DNA from: Bifidobacterium biavatii DSM 23969
GTDB taxonomy: Bacteria; Actinomycetota; Actinomycetes; Actinomycetales; Bifidobacteriaceae
NCBI RefSeq assembly: GCF_000741165.1
Contig: NZ_JGYN01000030.1
Location: forward strand, 310,001 to 374,000
Length of the DNA stretch: 64,000 bases
Direction: 5' to 3'
Part shown: one piece after another, positions 11,871-19,493 of the stretch
Position numbering within the stretch: the first letter of the stretch is position 1
Layout of the letters: each line of letters opens with the position of its first letter
The notes under the pieces: model-generated
What the model was told of the DNA's origin: nothing
Databases searched by the model: none
Seen by the model: the letters and a program-made list of their open reading frames with translations, nothing else
Program-made: the position numbers and the translations under genes

Positions 11871-13214
11871 GTCCTTCGTCTCATGGCAGCTCAGCACCGC
11901 GACGAGGCAGCACACGGCCATCACGCCGAGGTAGATGCCCACAGAGTGCACGCCCCAGTGGGACGACAGCCAGGTGGCGATGGTCGGCACGAACGCGGCG
12001 CCGACGATCGCGGCGAGGTTGTAACCGATGCCGGAGCCGGAGTAGCGCACGTTCGCGTCGAACAGCTCGGGCAGGAACGCGCCGATCGGGCCGAACGCGG
12101 TGCCCATGAGCGCGAAGCCGACGCACAGGAACACCATGTTGGCGAGGAAGTTGCGCTGGCCGACGACTTCGCCGTTCAGCAGGAACGGGAAGAGCGCGGA
12201 GAACACGACGAGCAGCACGGACGAGGTGATGATCACGCGCTTGCGGCCGAACTTGTCGGCGTTCACGCAGGAGATCACGATGAACGCGGCGAACACGCAG
12301 ATGGCGATCATGAGCATGAGCAGGTATTCCTGGTTGGTGAAGCCGAGGCCGCCGCCGCCCTCGCCCTGCGCCTTGGTGCCCCATGCGAGCGACCAGGTGG
12401 CGAGCGTGTAGAACAGCGTGTACGTGACGGCGACGAGGAACGTGGCCTGCAGCACCTGCACCCAGCTCTTGCGGAACACTTCGACGATCGGGGCCTTGAC
12501 GACCTGCTTCTTCTCCTGCGCCATGCGGAAGATCGGGGTCTCCTCCATGTGCACTCGCACGACGAGGCCGATGATCACGAGCACCGCGCTCAGCAGGAAC
12601 GGCACGCGCCAGCCCCATGCGAGCATCGCATCGGAATCGTTGAACGTTTCGAGCAGGAAGTAGGTGCCGTTGGACAGGAAGAAGCCGATCGGCGCGCCCA
12701 GCTCCGGGAAGGAGCCGTAGAGTGCGCGCTTGTCTTCAGGCGCGTTTTCGGTGGCGACCAACGCCGCGCCGGACCATTCGCCGCCGAGGCCGATGCCCTG
12801 CACGAATCGCAGCAAGCACAGCAGCGCGACCGCCGCGACGCCCCACTGGTCATAGGTCGGCAGACAGCCGATCAGGAACGTGCCGACGCCCATGGTCATC
12901 AGCGAGACGACCAGCGTGGTCTTGCGCCCCATGCGATCGCCGAAGTGGCCGAAGACGAGCGAGCCGAGCGGGCGTGCAATGAACGCGATGGCGAACGTCA
13001 GCAGGCTGGCGAGCAGTGCGACGGTCGGGTCGGTCTTGTCGAAGAAGATGTGCGGGAAATAGTTCGCCGCGGCGGTGCCGTAGGCGTAGAAGTCGTAGAA
13101 TTCGATGGCCGTGCCGACCATGGACGCCGCGATCACGGTTTTGACCGAGTCGCGAACCAGCGCCTGCGCCTTGCCGGCGACGGCTCCGGCAGTACTTTCG
13201 ACTGCTTCTGACAT
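11853..13214 (-). CDS. MHS-family MFS transporter, preceded by an attenuator
   Basis: A 453-residue, 12-helix member of the metabolite:H+ symporter (MHS, ShiA/ProP-like) branch of the major facilitator superfamily. The family loop GHFGDRMGRKTTL after helix 2 and the block RFVQGIGLGGEWSGA in helix 4 are clear. I chose the ATG at 13214 (MSEAVEST) because AGGAGA precedes it; the longer frame to 13310 has no ribosome binding site. The leader encodes a 28-residue peptide with Leu and Ile codons followed by competing hairpins and a terminator, so expression should rise when isoleucine or leucine is scarce. With ilvC next downstream, a branched-chain amino acid or keto acid substrate is a reasonable inference, not proven. 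Confidence 0.85.
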   Translation of the reverse strand: MSEAVESTAGAVAGKAQALVRDSVKTVIAASMVGTAIEFYDFYAYGTAAANYFPHIFFDKTDPTVALLASLLTFAIAFIARPLGSLVFGHFGDRMGRKTTLVVSLMTMGVGTFLIGCLPTYDQWGVAAVALLCLLRFVQGIGLGGEWSGAALVATENAPEDKRALYGSFPELGAPIGFFLSNGTYFLLETFNDSDAMLAWGWRVPFLLSAVLVIIGLVVRVHMEETPIFRMAQEKKQVVKAPIVEVFRKSWVQVLQATFLVAVTYTLFYTLATWSLAWGTKAQGEGGGGLGFTNQEYLLMLMIAICVFAAFIVISCVNADKFGRKRVIITSSVLLVVFSALFPFLLNGEVVGQRNFLANMVFLCVGFALMGTAFGPIGAFLPELFDANVRYSGSGIGYNLAAIVGAAFVPTIATWLSSHWGVHSVGIYLGVMAVCCLVAVLSCHETKDVDFTK

Positions 13215-13391
13215 TGTCTGTCTCTCCTGTTTCGCCGGCCGTGCGATCGTGGCGATCGGTGTCCGACCGGCTGTGCTGTTGACGCGCGATGCGTGCGGCA
13301 TATGCTGCATGCGATTCGCGCGTGCGATTGATGCGTATCTGCGGTGACGTTCGTTGCTTGCGTGTGTTCCGGTGACCTTGTGGGGCGCAAC

Positions 13392-13420
13392 AAAAAAGCC
13401 CCGCCGTTCAGGCAGGGCTT
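13392..13420 (-). terminator. attenuator terminator with T-run
   Basis: AAGCCCTGCC - TGAAC - GGCGGGGCTT followed by TTTTG on the minus strand: a 10-bp stem with one G-U pair. It ends the leader 178 bases before the MHS transporter start. Confidence 0.85.
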
Positions 13421-13487
13421 GTTGCGAAGATCGCGACTCTTGCTTGCGCCCTGCCTTCGTTGGCGGGGTTCAAGCTGCATTGCCGAA

Positions 13488-13574
13488 TCAGTCCGCCAAC
13501 GAAGACGGAATAATAATTCGTGCGGACAGCAGAGCGCGGAGTGCGGACTCAGTCGTTGCAGTGTATCCAGTCAT
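13488..13574 (-). CDS. leader peptide of the attenuator (28 aa)
   Basis: A 28-codon open reading frame with a strong AAAGGAGG ribosome binding site. The peptide begins MTGYTATTESALRALL and ends SARIIIPSSLAD. It has CTC, CTG, CTG and TTG Leu codons and three consecutive ATT Ile codons just upstream of the base-paired segment at its 3' end. Its role is to sense charging of tRNA(Ile), perhaps with tRNA(Leu), by ribosome stalling, as in ilv leaders of enterobacteria and corynebacteria. It has no recognisable product function of its own. Confidence 0.75.
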   Translation of the reverse strand: MTGYTATTESALRALLSARIIIPSSLAD

Positions 13575-13672
13575 CGTGGCGAACCTCCTTTCGGTATCGA
13601 ACGTTTCCGCCGAGCTTGGTGCTCGACTGATGCCACACCATAGGAGCCGGCGTCTCGTCGCGACCAGCGGGT

Positions 13673-13687
13673 GTTCACTATGTGAAC
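13673..13687. promoter_or_regulatory. GTTCAC-tat-GTGAAC palindrome
   Basis: A perfect 6-bp inverted repeat with 3-base spacer, about 100 bases upstream of the leader peptide and just past the stop of the MFS gene at 13707. A TATGGT -10-like box follows on the minus strand near 13638-13633. It may be an operator for the attenuated transporter. Confidence 0.35.
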
Positions 13688-13706
13688 CCCGATCGGCGGA
13701 CCGAGA

Positions 13707-15377
13707 TCAGTCCTTCGGCGTGAGCGCGGCGCCGACCAGCACGACGACGATTGCGGCGACGAGCAGCGCGATGTAGCCGAGCGAGAGCACCGCGACGACG
13801 CCGAGGCAGCCGGCGACGACCGTGCCGATCACGCTCGCCACGTTGAACGCGTTCAGGTAGCGCGCGTTGTCGCGCGGGTCGGGGATCGTCGCGGCGACGA
13901 CGTCCTGGTTGAACACGTCGTACAGGCCGAACGCGAATCCGGACACGATGCCGTACACGAACAGTCCGGCGTCGATCACCGGCGTCGACAGGAACAGCGC
14001 GAGCGCGACCGGCAGCACGATCGCCGCCGCGTACACAACGCACGCCGCGATCACGACGACGCGGCTAGGCACGTTCTTCACTTCGCACCATTCGCCGAAC
14101 CGCCCCGCGCAACCGGCCGCGCACGCCGCGCCGACGGCCGCGCCGACCGCGATCATGAGCATCGCGATGCACGTCGCCCAGATCTGCGGCGACGACTGGG
14201 CGGCCGAACGCGCGTCCAGATACCATTCGGCGAGCACGTAGTGGCGCACGATCAGCCACTGGAACACGGTCATCACGCCGACGCCGGCCATCATGAAAAT
14301 GCGAGCGACGTACGCGCGACGGAACGAGGCGTTGTCGTCGCCGGACGGCAGCTTCATCTGCGCAAACGCAGGCTCCGTGCTGTACTTGACGTTGGCGATC
14401 CACTCGCTGGACGGCTCCTTCGGCCACACGAGCACCGGCACGACGGCGGCCAGCACGAATACGACGGCGGTCGCGGCGAACGGCAGCTCGCCGCCGAGCA
14501 CGAGTCCGCCCGCGCCCAGCGCCACGCCGAGCAGCTGGCCGAGCATGAGGCCGATACCGCGCCAGCGCATCGCGTGCTCGCGGAACTTGTCCGGGTAGCG
14601 TTCGCCGAACGCGGCGGCGAGCGGCGCGGCCAGCATCGCGTACGTGATCTGCAGCAGGATCCAGAAGAACAGGATCGCGCCGACGTTGCCGAGTGCGCCG
14701 AGCGGCAGCGTGAACAGTGCGCTGAGCAGGCCGCCGGCGATGATCCACGGCGTGCGGCGGCCGTGCGGCGTGCGCGTGTGGTCCGACATGACGCCGACGA
14801 CCACGTTGGCAACCAGTCCAACGATTGCACCGACGATGACGACGAGCGCCAGCCACGGGGCGGGCGCAGCGCCGGCGACGCGTGCCGCCTCGACGCTCAT
14901 CTGCGTGACGTGGCCGGCGTGGAGCGGATTGCCGAACAGGCGGTCGATGATCGCGGGCAGGGCGACCATGTTGAGCATGGCCCACGGCAGGGTGCGCAGC
15001 ACGGCGGCGAGCGTGAAGCCGGCGTTGAGGCGCTTGATCTGCGCCTTGTCGGGCTTGGTGCCGTCGGCGGCGACCATCGGGTCGCGCATGTCGAGGAACG
15101 CGCTAGACGCGTCGGCGATGGGCGTGGGCGGCACGGCGGTGGCGACGGCCGGGGAGCCGGCGTCGCTCATGCGCACGGCCTGCGTTTCGGCGCGTTCAGC
15201 CGAATCGGAGGGCTGCTCGCGTTCGATGTGCACGGCGAGGCGCGCGATGGCGGACTTGTCTTCCGGGGTGAGGGCCTTGTCGAGGTCGGGGCGGTCGTCG
15301 ATGCCGGGGCGGATGTAGATCTGACCGGGCAGCGGCGGCGGCTTGGGCAGGTTCTCCTGCTCGTTGTCGTCAGTCAT
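13707..15377 (-). CDS. MFS transporter, sugar-type, with long N-terminal extension
   Basis: A 556-residue major facilitator protein with about 12 membrane helices after a roughly 150-residue hydrophilic N-terminal extension (Pro-, Asp- and Ala-rich). The GMSDHTRTPHGRRTPWIIAGG-like loop after helix 2 (SDHTRTPHGRRTPWI) recalls sucrose/oligosaccharide carriers of the SUT/GPH type. I chose the ATG at 15377 (MTDDNEQEN), preceded by a purine-rich AAGAAGAAG stretch; the extra 32 codons upstream overlap the terminator of the preceding gene. Directly downstream of a LacI repressor gene on the same strand, separated by a terminator, so a sugar or glycoside substrate is likely. The exact substrate cannot be read. 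Confidence 0.75.
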   Translation of the reverse strand: MTDDNEQENLPKPPPLPGQIYIRPGIDDRPDLDKALTPEDKSAIARLAVHIEREQPSDSAERAETQAVRMSDAGSPAVATAVPPTPIADASSAFLDMRDPMVAADGTKPDKAQIKRLNAGFTLAAVLRTLPWAMLNMVALPAIIDRLFGNPLHAGHVTQMSVEAARVAGAAPAPWLALVVIVGAIVGLVANVVVGVMSDHTRTPHGRRTPWIIAGGLLSALFTLPLGALGNVGAILFFWILLQITYAMLAAPLAAAFGERYPDKFREHAMRWRGIGLMLGQLLGVALGAGGLVLGGELPFAATAVVFVLAAVVPVLVWPKEPSSEWIANVKYSTEPAFAQMKLPSGDDNASFRRAYVARIFMMAGVGVMTVFQWLIVRHYVLAEWYLDARSAAQSSPQIWATCIAMLMIAVGAAVGAACAAGCAGRFGEWCEVKNVPSRVVVIAACVVYAAAIVLPVALALFLSTPVIDAGLFVYGIVSGFAFGLYDVFNQDVVAATIPDPRDNARYLNAFNVASVIGTVVAGCLGVVAVLSLGYIALLVAAIVVVLVGAALTPKD

Positions 15378-15418
15378 GGCTTCTTCTTTCTTCTGTTTCT
15401 TCCTGAAGGCAACAGAAA

Positions 15419-15456
15419 CCGCCCGGGACGCACTGGCATCAGCGCGTTCCGGGCGG
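15419..15456 (-). terminator. terminator after the LacI repressor gene
   Basis: CCGCCCGGGACGC (15419-15431) pairs with GCGTTCCGGGCGG (15444-15456), 13 bp with one G-U; on the minus strand it is followed by TTTCTGTT. It lies between the repressor stop (15505) and the MFS start (15377). Confidence 0.7.
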
Positions 15457-15504
15457 CTCACTTCACGTCTCAAGAATACTGCGAAGCCCGGAATTGGGGA
15501 AGGG

Positions 15505-16587
15505 TCACCGCCTCGTGCTTTCGCCCTGGTGGAAGGAGACTGGCACGAGGTCCATCGCCTCGGCCACGTCGTGCGGCGATGCGGTCTCGTCGTGGCCCAT
15601 GTCGATCACGCCAACGTGGTCTGCGTCGAGCTTGCCGTCGGCCGTTTCGCACGCCTGGATCAGCCGCGTGACGATCTGTTCGGCGAGCGCGTCGAAGTCC
15701 TGCCGCACGCAGGTGAGTCGTATGCCGGCCGCGTCGGCCATACCGGTGCCATCGTACGCAACGATCTGCAGGTCGTCGGGGATGCGCCGGCCCTGTCGCA
15801 GCGCTTCTTGGACAACGTACGCAGTGATGTAGTCGGAGCCGACGAACGCGTCCGCGTCCGGGTATTCGTCGATCACGTGCAGCGCGACGTCGCGCTGGTG
15901 CTCGAGGTTCGCGACCTCGCCAGCTTCAACGTAGTCATAGCGAATGCCGGCCTCGTTAAGCAGGCCTTCAAGCGCGGCGTGCAGGCGGACGGTCGGGAAC
16001 GTGGTGCCCATGCCACCGCCGTAGTCGATGAACTGCGAGCGCGGGCCGCCGATGGAGACGACGTGCTTGGCACCGGTGGCGATGAGGCGTTCGGCGACGA
16101 GATGGCCGCCGCTGTCGTGGTCGGAGCCGACGGACGGGATGCCGGCGCCGAGGTAGCGGTCAAAGGCGACGATGGGCCGGCCGATGGACGTCCAGTAGAT
16201 CGGTTCGTGCGCGGTGTGCGCGGCCATGATGAGACCGTCCATCATGTGCCGGCGCAGCATGTCGACGCAGTCGGTTTCGCTTTGGTCGGCGTCGACGGTG
16301 GAGCACAGCATGGTGCGCAGCCCGCGTTTGGCGAGTGCGCCCTGGATGGCCGCGGTCATGGCAGAGAAGAACGGGTGCCGGACGGTCGGCACGATCACGC
16401 CGACGAGGTTGGTGCGGCCGCGGTACAGGTTGCGGGCGAGTTCGTTGGGGATGTAGTTGAGCGTTTTCATGGCGTCTTCGACGCGTTCGCGCATGTCGTC
16501 GGAGACGTATCCGTTCTTGTTGACCACCAGCGATACCGTGCTCAGCGAAACGCCGGCCTGTTTGGCCACGTCGCGCATTCCTACCAT
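15505..16587 (-). CDS. LacI-family transcriptional repressor (paralogue 1)
   Basis: A 360-residue LacI/GalR regulator: N-terminal helix-turn-helix MRDVAKQAGVSLSTVSLVVN, hinge NELARNLYRGRTN, then a periplasmic-binding-protein-like effector domain. Start at the ATG 16587 (MVGMRDVAKQ) with AAAGGAG six bases upstream; 17 further codons upstream are not needed. It is about half identical to the repressor at 18351-19454, and residues 1-23 of the two are identical, so both probably read the same DNA sequence. Candidate operators in the window are TCGAACCGGTTCGA (23961-24051, 33034) and GTCAANCGNTTGAC (24447, 16955). The likely effector is a sugar or sugar phosphate of the fructoside or sucrose pathway; this is inferred from neighbours. 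Confidence 0.9.
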   Translation of the reverse strand: MVGMRDVAKQAGVSLSTVSLVVNKNGYVSDDMRERVEDAMKTLNYIPNELARNLYRGRTNLVGVIVPTVRHPFFSAMTAAIQGALAKRGLRTMLCSTVDADQSETDCVDMLRRHMMDGLIMAAHTAHEPIYWTSIGRPIVAFDRYLGAGIPSVGSDHDSGGHLVAERLIATGAKHVVSIGGPRSQFIDYGGGMGTTFPTVRLHAALEGLLNEAGIRYDYVEAGEVANLEHQRDVALHVIDEYPDADAFVGSDYITAYVVQEALRQGRRIPDDLQIVAYDGTGMADAAGIRLTCVRQDFDALAEQIVTRLIQACETADGKLDADHVGVIDMGHDETASPHDVAEAMDLVPVSFHQGESTRR

Positions 16588-16920
16588 CGTGCACTCCTTT
16601 TGTGTCCGGATCGAACATGCTCCAATCGCCGCTCGCAATACCGCCGGAACCGCGTCGGATTCGTTGTCGGGATGTACCGTTTCCCGTAATCGCTTCCCAT
16701 ATTAGCGAGGTATCGGCGCAGCTCCGTGCGTGTCCCGCGCGGCCGGGGCGGTCGCGTGCGCGCGCGACGCAGTCAGGCCGTTTGCGATGATGCCCGCGCC
16801 GACGCCTGTGTGATGTTTGCGATGACGTCTGCGGTGATGCCTGCCGCGCGTTGTTTCAACCGTTGCGTGTCGTGCGGGATAGCCGCGAAGCCGCGTGGCC
16901 GCCGTGACGTTGTCGTGATG

Positions 16921-16968
16921 TTGCGTGGCGCCGCCGTGATAGAGTACATATGACGTCAATCGTTTTAT
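16921..16968 (+). promoter_or_regulatory. promoter and possible LacI operator of the serine hydrolase gene
   Basis: TTGCGT (16921-16926), an 18-base spacer and TACATA (16945-16950) resemble a sigma-70 promoter. Directly downstream, GTCAATCGTTTTAT (16955-16968) keeps the left half of the GTCAAACGATTGAC palindrome found in the GH32 promoter. The rest of the 448-base gap from 16588 shows nothing else that I recognise. Confidence 0.4.
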
Positions 16969-17035
16969 GCGACGATGCCGCTTCGGTCACGCAATGGCGC
17001 GCCTGCCGCGGTTCGTCTTGTAAGGAGCACTGGTC

Positions 17036-17983
17036 ATGACCGATCAATCCGTTACCGTCCTTATCGATGATTTCGTGCGTTACGCGCAGGATCGCGACCT
17101 GCCGATCGAGGCGATCGCGGTCGGCGACGAATCCCGCGTCATCGCGGAGCATCATTTCGTCGCAGACAAGCCGCGCTGCATCTACTCGCACACGAAGAGC
17201 TACATGTCTACCGCCGTCGGCATCGCGATCGGCGAGGGTCTTCTTTCGTTGGACGATCGTCTGGCTGATTCGTTCGCTGGCGAGCTGCCAGCCGACGCGG
17301 ATCCGCGGCTGGGCGAGATCACGCTGCGCGACCTGCTGACGATGTCGAGCGGCTTCAACGGCGCGTTTCTGATGATCCGCGGCCGTCGCGAAGGCGAGGG
17401 CTGCCCGAACTATCTGCAGTACATGCTGAGCAAGCCGGTGCAGGTCGACCCGGGTTCGGGCTTCTGCTATTCGTCGGCCGACTCGTATCTGGCGGGCCGC
17501 ATGCTCGAGCAGGCCGTGGGCATGCGCATGGGCGAATACCTGTGGCGGCACGTGTTCGAGCCGCTCGGCCAGGGCTGGCCGGTGTGGGAGAACGACCCGC
17601 AGGGCCATCCGCTCGGCGGCAGCAGCATCGAAATGCGACTGACCGAGATGATGAAGCTCGGCCAGGTGTTCCTGAACGACGGCGTGTGGGCGCCGACCGG
17701 CACGCGGATCGTCGATCCCGAGTGGATCGCGCAGGCGACGGTCAGGCAGATCGACACCCCAATCCGCACGGACGACGACGGCTGGTCGAACGGCTACGGC
17801 TACCAGTGGTGGATGTCGCCGTATCCGCGCGCGTACCGCGCCGACGGCGCGTACGGCCAGATCACGACCGTCCTTCCGGAGCAGGGTCTGGTCGTCGCAA
17901 TCCAGTGCCCGGAGGGCGACGGCTGGGAAACCACCGTCCGCCACGAACTGCACGAGCGCGTCATGCTCCCCCTCGTCGGGTGA
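17036..17983 (+). CDS. serine hydrolase, beta-lactamase/transpeptidase fold (class C-like)
   Basis: A 315-residue PF00144-type serine hydrolase. The SxxK motif is S51-H-T-K54 in YSHTKSYMST; the second motif reads Y145-S-S (FCYSSADSYLAG) where true class C enzymes have YxN, so this is more likely an esterase or peptidase than an antibiotic-inactivating beta-lactamase. No signal peptide is seen, so it should act in the cytoplasm. AAGGAG precedes the ATG. It stands between two LacI repressor genes and may be co-regulated with the sugar locus; its substrate could be an acylated or glycosylated compound. The C-terminal HxG/KTG-like motif is not obvious. Confidence 0.75.
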   Translation: MTDQSVTVLIDDFVRYAQDRDLPIEAIAVGDESRVIAEHHFVADKPRCIYSHTKSYMSTAVGIAIGEGLLSLDDRLADSFAGELPADADPRLGEITLRDLLTMSSGFNGAFLMIRGRREGEGCPNYLQYMLSKPVQVDPGSGFCYSSADSYLAGRMLEQAVGMRMGEYLWRHVFEPLGQGWPVWENDPQGHPLGGSSIEMRLTEMMKLGQVFLNDGVWAPTGTRIVDPEWIAQATVRQIDTPIRTDDDGWSNGYGYQWWMSPYPRAYRADGAYGQITTVLPEQGLVVAIQCPEGDGWETTVRHELHERVMLPLVG

Positions 17984-18037
17984 TTCCCTTCCGCCGCGGC
18001 GTCAGTGATGCACGCGTGGCGGTGCACCCTTGCCAGC

Positions 18038-18075
18038 AACCCCCAAAATCGCGACGAGTGCCGATTTTGGGGGTT
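18038..18075 (+). terminator. terminator after the serine hydrolase
   Basis: AACCCCCAAAATCG (18038-18051) pairs perfectly with CGATTTTGGGGGTT (18062-18075) around a 10-base loop, 55 bases after the stop. The right arm is part of a 33-base tandem repeat. Confidence 0.65.
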
Positions 18076-18126
18076 CTTAAATTCCGACGAGTGTCGATTT
18101 TAGGGGTTTCTAGATTCCGACGAGTG
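18052..18126. repeat. 33-bp tandem repeat, 2.3 copies
   Basis: CGACGAGTG starts copies at 18052, 18085 and 18118; each contains a CGATTTTRGGGGTT core followed by CTTAAATTC or TCTAGATTC. The repeat carries the right arm of the terminator stem. Copies 1 and 2 differ at a few positions. Confidence 0.7.
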
Positions 18127-18217
18127 CAGCGTAGAAGACGACAAAGGTTGGAATACAAGGCATATGAACACCTCATATTCCCAAAGAAACCGTCCCGTCG
18201 TTCAACTCCTTTATCTA

Positions 18218-18337
18218 GTACTTTGTCGGGCTTATATTGCTGCATTCCTTTTTCCTTAGCTCCCCCCTTGTCAGGGGAGCTGTCACGAAGTGACTGAGGG
18301 GTAGTCAGAACCCATCACATTAAGTCCGACAAAGTAC
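18218..18337. mobile_element. MITE-like element inserted at CTAG, carrying a REP-like repeat
   Basis: A 120-bp element with inverted ends: GTACTTTGTCGGGCTTA on the left and TAAGTCCGACAAAGTAC on the right (16 of 17 bases match). TA is duplicated on both sides within C-TA and TA-G, so the empty site reads CTAG. This is the target pattern of IS630/Tc1-mariner-type elements. No coding sequence is inside; the centre contains copy B of the REP-like double hairpin. It ends 14 bases before the stop codon of the LacI gene at 18351. Confidence 0.65.
18258..18305. repeat. REP-like double hairpin, copy B
   Basis: Reverse orientation: CTACCCCTCAGTC - ACTTCGT - GACAGCTCCCCT - GACA - AGGGG(GG)AGCT. It matches the copies at 11662, 30248 and 31216 and is contained in the MITE-like element. 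Confidence 0.65.
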
Positions 18338-18350
18338 TAGTTCTTCGCAT

Positions 18351-19454
18351 TTAGCGAGTGGAGTCGCCGAGGTGCAGGGACACCGGGATGAGATCGACGG
18401 GTTGCGGCGCGGCGTCTTCGGCGGAAGACTCGGATGGCGCGTCTTCGCCTTCGATCAGGGCGATCATGCGGGCGACGACGGCCGTAGCAATGGCGTTGAA
18501 ATCCTGCCTTACCGCAGTCAGACGCACGCCCGCCGTACCGGTCAAATACGTGCCGTCATACGCGATGATCTGCACGTCATCCGGCACGCGCAGTCCGCAG
18601 CGCAACGCAGCCTGCACGGCATAGGACGCGCCGATATCCGAACTGACGATCGCATCGACCGCATCGTCATCGTCGAAACATCCGGCATCAACAGCGTGAT
18701 CATTGCCGAACCATTCGAGCGCATTGTGCACAGCAATCGCGTATCCCTCAAAATCGCCGACTCCGCCGGCCTCGACGTAGTCGTAACGCACGCCGGCTGC
18801 GCGCAGATCCTGTTCCAGCGTCAGGTAATAGCATGCGGTCGGGAACGTGGTGTCACGTTCTCCTGTTCCCGGCGCGCCTCGCATCGCAAGATCATGGAAC
18901 TGCGAGCGCAGGCCGCCGATCATCGCGACATGCCGCGCGCCGGAGCGGATCAGCAGATCGGCGACCATGTGGCCTCCGCTCTCGTGATCGGATCCGACCA
19001 GCGGAATGCCCGGACCGAGGTAGCGGTCGAAAGCGACGATCGGCCGGCTGATCGACGTCCAGTAGTCGACCGGATGCATCGTGTGCGAGGACATGACGAT
19101 GCCGTCCATCATGTGCCGGCGCAGCATATCGACGTATTCGGATTCGCCTTTGTCCGAGTCCTCGGTCGAGCACAGCATCGTGCGCAGGCCGCGCGCGGAA
19201 AATTCGCGTTGCAGGACGGACGTGAACGTTGCGAAGAATGGGTGACGGATCGTCGGCACGATCACGCCGATCGTGTTCGTACGATCCCGGTACAGGTTGC
19301 GAGCGAGTTCGTTGGGAACGTAGTTGAGCAACCGCATTGCCTCGACAACCCGCTCGCGCTTGCCTTCGGACACGTAGCCGGCATCATTAACCACCAAAGA
19401 CACCGTGCTCAGGGATACACCGGCTTGCTTAGCCACATCGCGCATACCAACCAT
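18351..19454 (-). CDS. LacI-family transcriptional repressor (paralogue 2)
   Basis: A 367-residue LacI/GalR regulator with the helix-turn-helix MRDVAKQAGVSLSTVSLVVN, identical over its first 23 residues to the repressor at 15505, and a similar effector domain (RRHMMDG, RPIVAFDRYLGPGIP, VGSDHESGG shared). The effector domains diverge in the middle (a 10-residue insertion near RGAPGTGERD), which suggests different inducers acting on shared operators. Start at ATG 19454 with AAAGG upstream. It is encoded just downstream of the GH172 gene on the same strand, making it the best candidate for local control of the ABC importer-GH172 unit through the three TCGAACCGGTTCGA-type sites. Confidence 0.9.
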   Translation of the reverse strand: MVGMRDVAKQAGVSLSTVSLVVNDAGYVSEGKRERVVEAMRLLNYVPNELARNLYRDRTNTIGVIVPTIRHPFFATFTSVLQREFSARGLRTMLCSTEDSDKGESEYVDMLRRHMMDGIVMSSHTMHPVDYWTSISRPIVAFDRYLGPGIPLVGSDHESGGHMVADLLIRSGARHVAMIGGLRSQFHDLAMRGAPGTGERDTTFPTACYYLTLEQDLRAAGVRYDYVEAGGVGDFEGYAIAVHNALEWFGNDHAVDAGCFDDDDAVDAIVSSDIGASYAVQAALRCGLRVPDDVQIIAYDGTYLTGTAGVRLTAVRQDFNAIATAVVARMIALIEGEDAPSESSAEDAAPQPVDLIPVSLHLGDSTR

Positions 19455-19493
19455 TGAGCGTGCCTTTCATGAGTCGGAATCTCGCTGTCCCAC

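Larger units (their letters stand above)
13391..13590 (-). promoter_or_regulatory. predicted transcription attenuator (Ile/Leu leader) of the MHS transporter
   Basis: On the minus strand, in order: AAAGGAGG ribosome binding site; a 28-codon leader peptide (13574-13488); segment 1 CTTCGTTGGCGG (13494-13505, last codons of the peptide), which pairs perfectly over 12 bp with segment 2 CCGCCAACGAAG (13455-13466); segment GGCAGGGC (13447-13454), which can pair with GCCCTGCC in the left arm of the terminator (13411-13418); and the terminator at 13392-13420. Ribosome stalling at the Ile codons (13517-13509) would cover segment 1 and free the antiterminator. This is the classical amino-acid attenuator plan. 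Confidence 0.8.

Noticed and set aside
11634..13211. A 525-residue plus-strand frame with many His, Arg and Glu
   Set aside because: It is antisense to the MHS transporter and shows no domain; composition is typical of shadow frames in GC-rich DNA.
17036..17983. Antibiotic-resistance beta-lactamase
   Set aside because: No signal peptide and YSS in place of YxN; a cytoplasmic esterase or peptidase of the same fold is more likely.
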